Shown: piece by piece, positions 1 through 11,284 of the stretch | Position numbering within the stretch: the first letter of the stretch is position 1 | Layout: each line of letters opens with the position of its first letter | DNA from: Xiphydria camelus | Taxonomy: Eukaryota; Arthropoda; Insecta; Hymenoptera; Xiphydriidae | Assembly (NCBI GenBank): GCA_963678675.1 | Contig: OY783200.1 | Span: 6,646,501 to 6,710,500, forward strand | DNA: 64,000 nt | Direction of reading: 5' to 3' | Translations under genes and position numbers: made by a program | Notes under the pieces: generated by a model | Databases searched by the model: none | Told to the model about the DNA's origin: nothing | The model's input: the letters and a program-made list of their open reading frames with translations, nothing else

Positions 1-150
1 AAAATTTAATTTTGCATATGTTATCCCCAGGGACAATTCGTAAATTTCCCTTCATTTTACTCAAAATCGAAGTACTTTTCAACCCTCTTCGAGGCTTGTA
101 TGTGAAAATGGGGCACCAGAATCTGTCACTATCTGACGGACTAACAATAA

Positions 151-237
151 GACGAGGAGAGTGAAATAGAAGCGGGGGCTGCTGAAGGCGAAGAAGAAGA
201 AAACCGCTCTGTAATTTATAGTAGCGACAGCGACTAA
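151..237 (+). pseudogene. Acidic C-terminal coding remnant (uncertain)
   Basis: A 28-codon open stretch ends at TAA 235-237. It encodes a run rich in Glu, Ala and Gly followed by Ser/Asp residues ending SSDSD. A stop lies directly upstream in frame, so only a terminal fragment or last exon could be present. Acidic tails like this end many DNA-transposon proteins, but no diagnostic domain is visible. It could equally be chance coding potential. Confidence 0.2.
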
Positions 238-898
238 GAATAAATAATAAACACTTTTAAAAATATTTTTTCTTTTTTTTTAATTTTTATTATTTGCAAA
301 AAAAGGAGCAAATAAAACAGAAATAGTAAGAAAATGTATGAAAATATATAAAACAAGCATGATCTTTCATAGAAAATACGTAAAGTTTATAGGAAACTTA
401 TCTGTAGCGCCATCTGGCGGATATTTTTAGCAAAAATAAAATTCCTCATACCTAAAAACCCCCACCACAACTATTTTGTGAAAAAAAACATTGTTTTTAA
501 ATTTAATAATGACCGTTTTCTCTTCATATTTCCTAAAACTACAAAATTGAAAAAAAAACGCTTAACTGAGCAGCAAAAACCAAACCAAAATCAGTTTTGT
601 TAATGGTAGACCAGCCCGAAACATAAACTGAAGTCAGATTTCAATACCCAATTTAGTGATTTACTGTGTTACTGGACGAGTCGTAATGAACCGCTTTCCG
701 CAATACCCATTCTAATAAACACCGCTATCTATCTTCTTCTATCTTCCATATACACGTTTAAATAAAAATGTTATATTCGTTTCTTGAAGGTCTAACGTCG
801 CGGTCTCACTGGGTCATAAACTGGGCGAGAGCACTACATACCTGTATTGTGCATGTGTCACGTCAATGTCGACACGTTGAGACCGCGTCGTAAGATCT
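238..898. other. AT-rich intergenic DNA, no gene seen
   Basis: The stretch holds homopolymer A/T runs and no convincing reading frame or RNA gene. Around 795-890 two GC-richer segments containing the related words CGGTCTCA and TGAGACCG face each other, a weak inverted pair that may be an old MITE. Confidence 0.5.
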
Positions 899-1140
899 CC
901 GAAAGTTATTTACCGATTGCTTTGAAATTTGGACATAACGTTGCATTCGAATACGCGCGTTTTTCATATATACCTACTCTTTATATACCTACTCCTTAAG
1001 GGGGTAAATGATTAAAAATGTATCTTAAATTTCCGAAAGTTTTTCACCGATTGCTTTGAAATTTTAATACAACGTTGCATTTGAATACGCACGTTTTTTT
1101 TATATATCTACTATCTATATACCAACTCCCTTAAGGGAGT
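899..1140. repeat. Two-copy tandem duplication, ~134-bp unit
   Basis: The unit opening CCGAAAGTTATTTACCGATT at 899 recurs, diverged, at 1033. Both copies carry the words ACGTTGCATT and ATACGC and end in paired CTTAAGGG/GGGAGT-type sequences. Divergence between copies indicates an old duplication. No coding function is apparent. Confidence 0.7.
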
Positions 1141-1493
1141 AAAATAAAGAAGAGATTATTTCGTGATTCACGCGGATAAAGTCGCAAGGGGAAAGCTATT
1201 GACTACTTACTTCTAAAGTAACTGAATATGGATTAAGAGTTACTGATGTCTGGCGAATCACACGGTCCTCTATCACAGAAATGTGGGTTATACCACATTT
1301 GTGTGTGTGCGCGCTTACTCGCATTTAAAACATGTTTAGAAAAGACTAATTTTAGGCCATTTTTATACGAAGCATCATTATGATGCATAAATTTTACAGC
1401 CTGAAAGCTGAAATAAATTATAGTATCCATTGCCAGCAAGTTGACATTGACACATCAGGTCCTACGGTCACTTAACTACAAGGCCGAATGTCT
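1141..1493. other. Intergenic, no feature seen
   Basis: No gene, RNA gene or repeat structure could be supported here. A short GT/GC alternation lies near 1298-1312. Confidence 0.4.
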
Positions 1494-1675
1494 ACCGGAT
1501 CGGGCCGAACACAATTGGGCCGATCGCTGGGCACTTGGGTGTATATATATATATATATATACACCCAAGTGCCCAGCGATATATATATATATATATATAT
1601 ATACAGATTGGGTATATATAGATATACTCAAGTGCTCAGCGATCGGCTCAGCGATTCTGGTCGGCCCGACCCGGT
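1494..1675. mobile_element. Small hairpin MITE with AT microsatellite loop
   Basis: The ends are inverted: ACCGGATCGGGCC near 1494 and GGCCCGACCCGGT ending at 1675. Inside, ATCGCTGGGCACTTGGGTGT (1523-1542) has its exact reverse complement at 1561-1580, separated by a TA run. A third diverged copy of this arm lies at 1625-1641. The element abuts the fold-back transposon starting at 1683. The superfamily is unknown. Confidence 0.6.
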
Positions 1676-3440
1676 GGACATAGTCCAGTCATTGCAGTCC
1701 TGAATTAGAAATAATTAAAGAGGATCTGAATTTTTTACAGTAGGTACTGTTTGCCCCCTACAACAACTTCCTGATATTTTGAGAGATCATCCCCGGTCGG
1801 ATTGTTTAAAAAAGAGATGTAAACAAAAAAAAAACCGATTTTTTGCGAATATCTCTTCAACTTTCAAGAATAACGAGAAAATCTTCAAATAGAAGTTGTA
1901 AACAATCGAATTTATAATAAAAAAGTCTTAGTGAAATTTTTTCCTATATGCAATAGGGAAGCGGCAAAATGCGTTCAAAGTTTGCGCACCACCTAAGGGA
2001 GCATGCTGCGCTTAAAAAATTCATAAGAAATCGAAAAATTACTCTTTTTTGATGATTTTTTTTTAAATCGCATCTACAGGAGTAGACCTACATTTTGAGC
2101 GATATAGAAAAAAAAATTAATACATTATTAATGCGATTATTGATTATTTTAGATTTTAAATCGATTCTTTTCACTGAAAACATTGGGGAACAATTTTTTT
2201 TCTTTTAACTTGGTATTCGTTAGATTATTATCTAAAAAAAAGTCCTCTACGGCTTCGCACTGAATACCTTCTGTGTGGAGATATAATATAATATAATACA
2301 ACTGATTTTCTGGTGAGTGGCAGTCCTGAATGAAATCTGTGGCCGCACCACTGTACTGGGGACCGACAGAGAACGCGCATATATTCCCGACTCTCTCTTA
2401 GTCATAAACGCGTTCTGCACTGCGCGAAGCCGTCTGTGCCTCTACCAAGGAGTAGGTGTCCAACTACCTGCTCTTTACCTCTGTAGTCTTTCGGCACGCT
2501 GCCAAAAAGTGCAATGGTAGTATCATGTATGCCCTTTGAGGTTTCGGTAATAATGCATATGCTGATAAATGACCAAGCAAAATTGACAGGTCCCCGTGGA
2601 ACTTGTGTTGGAGAAGTTAATTACTTATTGCAAAAAAAATCGCATCTTGCAATGATAGTATCACGTATGCCGAGCATGTGAAACGATATTTCATAGAAAA
2701 AATAATATATATTGAAGAGAGAGAACGATCGGCATACGTGTATCGTAGGGACTAAGGGTCGGTATATGCTCTAAAAAGTGTTGTAAATTCAGAATTTTTT
2801 AAATGATCATATCACATATCATGTTCAACTACCTACTCTTAACCTCTACTGCGCCATGAGGACGACAAAGGTGGGAGCTAAACAGTATTTCTCTCTGTTG
2901 AAACACGTAGTGCGTGCTAGCGACGAATAAACGTTGTTGGAGCAATGCAGGCAATTTGTTAGTGTATAGTAATATCCATTTTATTAAGGAAGAAAATTCT
3001 TTTATTTTGTGGGTGATTGTAAATTTTTTTTTCTATTTTTACAATACCTTTAATTCAGAATTATCTTCTACAGGTGTCATCAAAATACTCCTGAAATGTT
3101 GAATTATACAGTTTTTTATTTGGGCACAGAAGTTTTTAACGTTTAATAGAAAATTTCAAAAATAATACAAAAATTATAAATACCTATTATTATAACACAT
3201 ATACTTAAACTTGTTAATCCATATCTTCAAATATGATTATAAATAATTGAATTTTTTTCAATACAGCATTTTTAGAAATTTCAAAAAGAATCAAAATCAA
3301 TATCATTATCTATATCATCTTCTTCGAATTCATAAACGAAATCTATCACTTTGCACGAAGGTAAATATAAAAAAACCTGGTAAATAAATTTCAAGCATGC
3401 TTGGTTTTTCATTCTTCTATTTTTCTGCTAGTTATTTTAA

Positions 3441-3654
3441 CCCTTCTGAGGTCACGCCTTTTCACCCACGCTTCGTTAATATATTTTCTCCATTTTTCTA
3501 ATAAATGTAGAGCTATCATATTATAAGCACATCGTATTCGCGACACTTCAATGACGGAATACGTAGTCGGTGATCATTCAAATGGAAGTAGTTAAGCAAT
3601 TATGACGATTTAAAAAAAATGCGGGGCCACGCTCACCGCGCGACCTCAGAAAGG
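3441..3654. mobile_element. Small piggyBac-like MITE nested in the fold-back element
   Basis: The left end CCCTTCTGAGGTC follows TTAA (3437-3440). The right end has GACCTCAGAAAGG followed by TTGA, a one-base variant of TTAA. TTAA targets with CCCTT-type termini are typical of piggyBac-related MITEs. It lies in the unique centre of the host transposon. Confidence 0.55.
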
Positions 3655-3844
3655 TTGAAAGTAATGGAAGACAAAAATTTGTATACTCGTATTTTGTACA
3701 CTTCTGAATTTTTTTGACCAAAAATTAATAAAGCAGTTTTTGATATTTAGTTTGTCTTGAAGACATCGTTAAAAATATAATACATGCAAAAGTTATTCCA
3801 TGTCATTTGGCCTATTCGTTGGAATTGGTTAAAGCCCACAGCTA

Positions 3845-4260
3845 ACAATTTCATGTTCTATACAAATTATCAGAACGTTTCTAGAGCAAATTTTTTAGAG
3901 CACTGTTTCTTCTAAGAACATGTTCAAAGCGTTCTTACAACACTTATACCATAAAAAAGAGCACCGTTCTATAGAACTTTTTAGTTCTTGAAGCTGTTCT
4001 GTAAGGTCTGCGGGAAACACTTAGAGAATTGTTGAATAAATGTTCTCACAAGTCTCTTAAAGAATTTTTATAACACAGTTATACAAAGCAATCTCATAAC
4101 AATTCTATAGCAGTTCTAAAATGTTGTCTTAGAATTCTGGCATAGAACAAATAAAGAACACGTATATAATTATTCTTTAGGAGCGCATATTGTTTCGTTA
4201 TACAATTTTTGGGTTGCATGGTGTTCTATTTAGAGAACTTTAAAATCGTTTAATTGTATC
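3845..4260. repeat. GTTCTA/TAGAAC-rich low-complexity repeat
   Basis: The words GTTCT and AGAAC recur densely on the same strand, for example AGAACGTTTCTAGAGC, TTCTATAGAACTTT and TTCTTGAAGCTGTTCT. This makes the segment locally self-complementary. It resembles in style the motif-dominated repeats described elsewhere in the window, but I could not define its ends. Confidence 0.5.
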
Positions 4261-6177
4261 TTTTAAAAACAAAATATTTATGTATCGCATAATGGTAATT
4301 TTTTGACGCGCCCTTAGTTTACCTTATATTACCTTATGATTTTGATTCTTTTTGAAATTTTTAAAAATGGTGTATTGAAAAAAAATTCAATCATTTATAA
4401 TCACATTTGAAGATATGGATTAACAAGTTTAAGGATATATGTTATATATTTATTTATATCATGTATTTATAACAAGTATTTATAACAAGTACGACATTCT
4501 TATTAACGCAAATGAGAACACCGTTTATGAATTCGAAGAAGATGATATAGATAATGATATTGACTTTGATTCTTTTTGAAATTTCTAAAAATGCTGTATT
4601 GAAAAAAATTCAATTATTTATAATCATATTTGAAGATATGGATTAAGAAGTTTAAGTATATGTGTTATAATAATAGATATTTATAATTTTTGTATTATTT
4701 TTGAAATTTTCTATTAAACGTTAAAAACTTCTGTGCCCAAATAAAAAACTGTATAATTCAACATTTCAGGAGTATTTCGATGACACCTGTAGAAGATAAT
4801 TCTGAATTAAAGGTATTGTAAAAATAGAAAAAAAAAATTTACAATCACCCACAAAATAAAAGAATTTTCTTCCTTAATAAAATGGATATTACTATACACT
4901 AACAAATTACCCGCATTGCTCCAACAACGTTTATTCGTCGCTAGCACGCACTACGTGTTTCAACAGAGAGAAATACTGTTTAGCTCCCACCTCTGTCGTC
5001 CTCATGGCGCAGTAGAGGTTAAGAGTAGGTAGTTGGACATGATGTGTGATATAATCTTTTAAAAAATTCTGAATTTACAACACTTTTTAGAGCATATACC
5101 GACCCTTAGTCCCTACGATACACGTATGCCGATCATACTATGCCTTCAATATATATTATTTTTTCTATGAATTATTGTTTCACATGCTCGGCATACGTGA
5201 TACTATCATTGCAAGATGCGATTTTTTTTTGCAATAAGTAATTAACTTCTCCAACACAAGTTCCACGGGGACCTGTCAATTTTGCTTGGTCGTTTATCAG
5301 CATATGCATTATTACCGAAACCTCAAAGGGCATACAAGATACTACCATTGCACTTTTTGGCAGCGTGCCGAAGGTCTACAGAGGTAAAGAGCAGGTAGTT
5401 GGACACCTACTCCTTGGTAGAGGCACAGATGGCTTCGCGCAGTGCAGAACGCGTTTATGACTAAGAGAGAGTCGGGAATATATGCGCGTTCTCTGTCGGT
5501 CCCCAGTACAGTGGTGCGGCCACAGATTTCATTGAGAACTGCCACTCACCAGAAAATCAGTTGTATTATATTATATTATATCTCCACACAGAAGGTATTC
5601 AGTGCGAAGCCGTAGAGGACTTTTTTTTAGATAATAATCTAACGAATACCAAGTTAAAAGAAAAAAAATTGTTCCCCAATGTTTTCAGTGAAAAGAATCG
5701 GTTTAAAATCTAAAATAATCAATAATCGCATTAATAATGCATTAATTTTTTTTCTTTATCTCTCAAAATGTAGGTCTACTCCTGTAGATGCGATTTAAAA
5801 AAAAATCATCGAAAAAGAGTAATTTTTCGATTTCTTATGAATTTTTTAAGCGCAGCATGCTCCCTTAGGTGGTGCGCAAACTTTGAACGCATTTTGCCGC
5901 TTCCCTATTGCATATAGGTAAAAATTTCACAAAGACTTTTTTATTATAAATTCGATTGTTTACAACTTTTGTTTGAAGATTTTCTCGTTATTCTTGAAAG
6001 TTGAAGAGATATTCGCAAAAAATCGTTTTTTTTTTGTTTACATCTCTTTTTTAAACAATCCGACCGGGGATGATCCTTCAAAATATCAGGAAGTTGTTGT
6101 AGGGTGCAAAAAGTACCTACTGTAAAAAATTCAGATCCTCTTTAATTATTTCTAATTCAGGACTTCAATGACTGGAC

Positions 6178-6422
6178 TTATATACGGGTTTAGTTTACGC
6201 GTCTATTTTGGTTGCGCGCAGGTATGTACCTCTCTAATGGACAGAGTGGGAGTATTCCATAATTCATTTTTCTTAGAATTCAAAGCCCCGTCGTACGGAA
6301 TTATGGAGGGAGTACTGTATTATGGGGTCGCGTTGAAAGCCGCTGTTTTTTCTTGTTTCAAAAACATTATCTCATAATAAAATGTGTGAATACCTTAACA
6401 CCTCAATCGAAGTATTTGCCTT
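6178..6422. other. Intergenic, short inverted repeat only
   Basis: A partial inverted pair containing GAGTATTCCATAATTC and GGAATTATGGAGGGAGTA lies at 6249-6315. No gene is supported. Confidence 0.4.
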
Positions 6423-6768
6423 CAGCCGGGTATACACTTGGCGAATGTGTTCGGTCGAACACCAGCGAACGCATTCGTTCGGGTTCGCCAATGTTTGCCG
6501 ATCTGGCGGTAAATCAGCGAACATCAAAGGATATTTCCTCGAAATTCAAGGCCTAAACTAACCTTTCGGTAATAACTGCCGCTCATTGACGGCGGCCACG
6601 GAAAGTTATGTGGGTGTGATTACTCTCTATATAGTACGCATTTTACTTTGGGTGTGAGGCATTACTGTACTATTCTGTATGTAAAATTGCCGGCTGCTCT
6701 AACCGGAGCTAATCAGAGCGCATTCGCTGGTTTTCGGCCAAACACATTCATCAAGTGTACATCCGGCT
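6423..6768. mobile_element. Inverted-repeat MITE (~346 bp)
   Basis: The left end CAGCCGGGTATACACTTG and the reverse complement of the right end (AGCCGGATGTACACTTGA) match over about 50 bp with scattered differences. Both continue into GAATGTGTT and CCAGCGAA. A CAG-type terminus is seen in some hAT elements, but no 8-bp target duplication could be confirmed. Confidence 0.6.
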
Positions 6769-7017
6769 TTAGGAAGCTAATTGCTTTTTCCCGTTTTTCT
6801 GGCACAAGTTGAATTCCCCGAAGAAAGAATTGTCTATCGTGCTAACATTATACTAACATTCGAAGCTAGCAATTGTTTCTATCTTTTTGCTACAAATAAG
6901 CTAAGATGACAATTTGATTTCCGCATATTGACGACAGTATGATTGCAACGGTTATTGCTGATACACGATTGCTTCCGGGTTGTTTCCACGCGTTTTTTTC
7001 CCAAGTTGTTTCTTGTT

Positions 7018-7400
7018 CGTCGGAGGGAAAAAAGTGTAACGACCAAAATTATAGAGCTTGTAGTTTGCAACATTTTTTGTCCGAGGCCAAACTCTGTAAT
7101 TAGTTTCCAAGAAGATAGAGGCCGTTAAAATTTCCAAAAATCAGTTTCTCCGTATTTCGACATTGAAAAATTAATTTAAACCGAAATTTTCGATTTCGAG
7201 ATCTACAAGTTTTACGAAAAATTCTTCGATTTAAATCAATTTTTGAAGGTTGAAGTACGGAAAAACTGATTTTTGGAGACTGATGCCTTTATCCCTTTGA
7301 GAACTGAATACAGAGAGTTCGGTCTCGGATAAAAAATATTGAAAATTTCGAGCTCTACAATTCATGTCGTTACATTTTTTTCCTTCCGAGGGATAAGAAA
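7018..7400. repeat. Degenerate palindromic element
   Basis: The left arm (GTCGGAGGGAAAAAAGTG near 7019) and right arm (the reverse complement ends in TTTTTTCCTTCCGAGG near 7395) pair over about 160 bp each. CCAAAAATCAGTTT at 7135 matches AAACTGATTTTTGG at 7264. The spacer is about 55 bp. Short frames inside the arms merely mirror each other. Confidence 0.6.
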
Positions 7401-8180
7401 CGAGATATATCGATTCCAACAATGTTTTGGGATTTTACTTTCTCGACCACCAGAAACAATCTATTAAAAATTCAATCCTACCCTAATTTTTTTTATTTAC
7501 CCCCTTCTTTTATGACTGATTGACTATACTATTTGCTTCATCCAGATTTTTTATTATTTGAACATCGGTTCGAAATTTTGGAAGGCATGCATTGTCACGT
7601 TTAAACGTTGCAAATTAAGTCAGCGTTCGAACGCGTGGCTCATATCGCCATTCAGGACTTAAGGGGGGATTGTCAAGATTGTTGCGGTTGGTAACATGTT
7701 AAAAATTCAGCGTGCCATTTTCATTTGATTTTTGATAACTTTTCCATAATGAAATATATTGCGAAACACATTTAGCATGACCGATAACATACAGGAAATA
7801 GGTTTTAATAAAGTATTATAGCTGAAAATGTATTAACGAATTATTATAAAATCGCAGGCAACTGACAACTGACAATTGTCATGACTGACGAGATTTGAAA
7901 TTGATTTGACAGACGCTGACACTTTTTGTTATAGGTATTAGACATGTTATGTACTTATGGAGAATGCGAGGTAATTACCGGTGTAGGGTGTACTACGCAC
8001 TCTCAATTTCAAAATGTATATATTTCAATGCAGTATCTTCTTCTTATAACAAGTTTTTTGTCAGCGCGTGATTGATACACTAGCGGATTATTATTCTGAC
8101 ATATAGTAAATATTTTGTTTTAGAGCATCCTCGCAAGTGCTCCGTGTCACTCATAGGCGTAATGATCAGTTTATTCACGG
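7401..8180. other. Intergenic, no feature seen
   Basis: AT-rich sequence without a supportable gene. CAACTGACAACTGACAATTG at 7859-7878 is a small local repeat. Confidence 0.4.
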
Positions 8181-8370
8181 ATCTGCACAGCCATGATATT
8201 CAGGAATGATATGCCCTTCAGTCGTTACTATGCCAATGAGTTTCACTATTTTGTTGACAACGAGATCATTCACAATCTGCACAGCCATGGTATTCAGGAA
8301 TGATATGCCCTTCAGTCGTTACTATGCCAATGAGTTTCACTATTTTGTTGACAACGAGATCATTCACAAA
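8181..8370. repeat. 94-bp tandem duplication
   Basis: Two copies starting ATCTGCACAGCCATG at 8181 and 8275 are nearly identical, so the event is recent. The unit is not a multiple of three, and any frame through it changes between copies, so it is not an intact coding repeat. A run of about 14 C follows at 8423-8438. Confidence 0.85.
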
Positions 8371-8903
8371 TGCTACCGAAAAAGTTCCTGTGATGGATTT
8401 TCATAGTCTCTGTATCGACAGACCCCCCCCCCCCCTTTAATTCGCGTGTACAGTAGTCCCCCACACTAGAGGAATTCACACCAGTGGACTGTAATTAAGC
8501 GTATCGACCGAAAGGCATGATCCGGACCTTCCTAGGTAGACCGTCGAGTCCCGTAATTTGCGTATCTCCATATCTAGCAGTGCCGTATTTACTGACAGTT
8601 CAAGAACTGACAAGACAAGAACTCAATTCATGCAGAACAATTTTGATCAGTTTTCGTTGAAATTTTGAAATATGAACACGATGTCGGGAAGGAAAAGTAG
8701 AAATCGTAAGACTTACGAATTACAAATTACAATTACTTATCATAGCATCAATGTAGGGATAACAAAATAGGACACTTGGAAAGACTTGGTCACTCAGTTC
8801 ATTGATACGACACTGTTGAGGCACCGAGGGTCCGAAACCCTGTTGCTTTTCTTCACGCTTTAATGAGTTCGCACTAAAGGTACGTTTAGACCGGGATACA
8901 AAA

Positions 8904-9025
8904 TGTTGGCAACATGTTGGCAACACGTTTATGGCTGTTGACAACATCGCTGTTGGCAACATCAACATCGCTGTTGGCAACATCAACATTGAGTGTTGCC
9001 AACACGATGTTGCTGTTGGCAACAT
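8904..9025. promoter_or_regulatory. Subterminal GTTGGCAAC array
   Basis: GTTGGCAAC occurs five times between the left end and the transposase start, plus one variant (GTTGACAAC) and one inverted copy (GTTGCCAAC). The word is almost its own reverse complement. Clustered subterminal repeats often bind the transposase or its MADF/Myb partner; that role here is inference. No equivalent cluster is visible at the right end. Confidence 0.5.
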
Positions 9026-9111
9026 ACTATTGGATACATCGACTTGTATCCGGATACATGCGGTCAGAACCAGTTGAGCGTTCAAACGAAACGGAGTGTT
9101 GATGTTAAAAA

Positions 9112-11284
9112 ATGGAACCGTCCATTGCTGCTGGTGTTAGTGCTGCTTTCATCATAATAGCCTCCCAGAAGCGAAAAAGAAGGTGGAGGCAGCGACAGTT
9201 TTTACAAAACGGGACAAGCTATGGTGACAATTTAATGGCGGAGTTACTTTTGAACGATGGTAGTTCGTTCCGTAATTTCGTTAGATTAACAAAATCTGAT
9301 TTTGAAGAAGTTCTCTATTTGGTTGCTCCTAAAATCTGCAAGCAAAATACGAACTACCGTGCTGCGATTCCACCATCAATAAGATTGATGGTTTCTCTGA
9401 GATATATAGCTACAGGCGATTCGTATACAAGTCTCATGTACCTATTTAAGATATCAAAACAGTCAATCTCCTTAAATGTACCCGAAGTGTGTGAAGCCAT
9501 CATTGAAGTGCTCAAAGGATACTGTCAGGTAAGGAATACATAAACAAATAAACAAAAATAATTAAATAATAAATTATTCATAATGTATTGTCAATAGAAT
9601 CTGTATTTAAAAGTATTTACAAAGTATTTACAAAAAGTATTTACAAAAATGGTTCAATGAGAATTGTCTTTTGGCAAAAGAAATTCGCTATGATGCTGTT
9701 GAGTGTCTGGCGGCGTATTTAATGAATGTGGTTGCCACGGCATTGTTACCTGAGTATGTGGCAAATGAGAAAAGTGTGGTTGATATTGTGACTGTGACTC
9801 ATGTTGTGGAGTATGAAAAGAATGCGTTGATGGAATCGATGACGGGGGTGGGATGGGTGATGAGCTGGATAATGAAATGGAACCTGAAGACGGTGTAGGT
9901 GACGCTTGCGAAGAATAGTTAATACTCGAGTAATGTGTAGCGTTCCCGTGATTGGCAAATTCTCCCATCTCTAATTGAAAAAGAATATTATCAATACGAT
10001 TCTTTGCTATTGATACGGCTCGATTGCTTTGACGTGCTTCACGCATTCTACTGGCAACGTTTTCACCGTATACTGTAAAGTCGTCTTTCGATTTTACATC
10101 GTTCTGAATTGTTCGCATAAAATTGTACGCTTCGTCTACCCTGCTGTCACTTCTCGTTGATCTGATTCTCTTCCGGGGTACTGAATCTGGGTACTTCTTG
10201 GGTTCTTGAGGTCTTATCAGTTCACTAATTGATGAGTGTGTTGCTGTAGAAGGGTTACTTTCACCTTCATTTTCATTTTCCTCGTCGTGTTGAGGGGATG
10301 ACATATTGAAGTCGTCGTCATCCTGGCTGTTTCCTTCTTCGGCGTTTTTCTATAACACATTGAAATATATTAATATTAATACTGTTTTCACAATTAATAT
10401 GCTTGTTATTCATTGCTGTTAGTTTTGTGCCTATAAATATATATCGTTGTTTACAGATGCCACGATCGGAAGACGAGTGGCGTCAAATTGCAATCGGCTT
10501 TCGATTAAAATGGAATTTTCCACACTGCATAGGCGCAGTTGATGGGAAGCATGTGCAAATCGAAGCACCAGAACACAGTGGAAGTATATATTATAACTAC
10601 CTTGGCACATTTAGTGTCGTATTGATGGCTATTGCTGATGGGGATTACCGTATACGATATGCCGATGTGGGATGCCAGGAGAGAATCTCAGATGGCGGTG
10701 TTTTTGCGAATACAACATTTCATAAGAAGCTTGCGAGAAATGAATTGAAACTCCCAAATCCAACACGCCTATCAAAGGAATCCAACGCGCAGGTTATTCC
10801 TTATGTATTAGTAGCAGATGACGCGTTTGCACTAAGCAAAAACCTTATGAAGCCTTTTCCAGGTCCACACCCAAAAGGTTCACCAGAACGCGCGTTCAAT
10901 TATCGATTAAGTAGAGCTCGACGTATTATTGAGAATGTATTTGGTTTGCTCGCGACTGTTTTCCGAGTGTTTAGAAGACCTATTCCATTAGGTCCGAAGA
11001 AAGTTGAGAGTGTAGTACTTGCTTGCATTTCTTTACACAACTTTCTTAGACGAAATAGACAGTCCGTACAAACATACACACCACCTGGTACATTTGACAG
11101 TGAAGATTTAGATACAGGTATAATAATACCTGGTTCATGGAGGCGTGAAGATGAGGGAGGTTTACTCAATTTACAGCGCATACCGAGAAAAAGTCCGAGA
11201 GACGCAAAAGAACTGAGAAGCGAATTAGCCCGATTCTTTACTTCAGACGAGGGGAAAGTACCGTGGCAGGATAAATATGCCTAA
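9112..11284 (+). CDS. PIF/Harbinger (HARBI1-like) transposase, two exons
   Basis: DDE endonuclease that would cut and join Harbinger ends in the nucleus. Exon 1 is 9112-9528 and ends CAG before GTAAGG; exon 2 is 10457-11284 after TTTACAG. Both junctions are phase 0 and the joined protein is 414 residues with no stop, close to the family's usual length. Family motifs are clear: CIGAVDGKH with Asp168, VADDAFAL with Asp260/261, and RARRIIENVFG with Glu298, so the catalytic triad is intact. The N-terminal part carries the basic patch QKRKRRWRQR. The 928-bp intron contains the whole last exon of the antisense MADF gene. An intact frame suggests recent activity or recent arrival. Confidence 0.92.

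Larger units (their letters stand above)
1683..6177. mobile_element. Fold-back transposon, copy 1 (long inverted arms)
   Basis: The ends are exact inverted repeats (GTCCAGTCATTG at 1683, CAATGACTGGAC ending 6177). The left arm 1683-3340 is repeated in reverse complement at about 4493-6177, so roughly three quarters of the element is palindromic. The left flank is TA (1681-1682); the right is TT, consistent with a decayed TA target. The centre (3345-4490) contains a nested 214-bp element, a GTTCTA-rich stretch, and one and a half copies of the 3'-end module that forms a tandem array in the sister copy at 13231-18344. No intact transposase is present. The family is unassigned; the TA target suggests an IS630/Tc1-like or other TA-targeting group. 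Confidence 0.85.

Noticed and set aside
8206..8406. 66-codon frame with an internal repeat
   Set aside because: The repeat is a 94-bp DNA duplication, not divisible by three, so the frame changes between copies.
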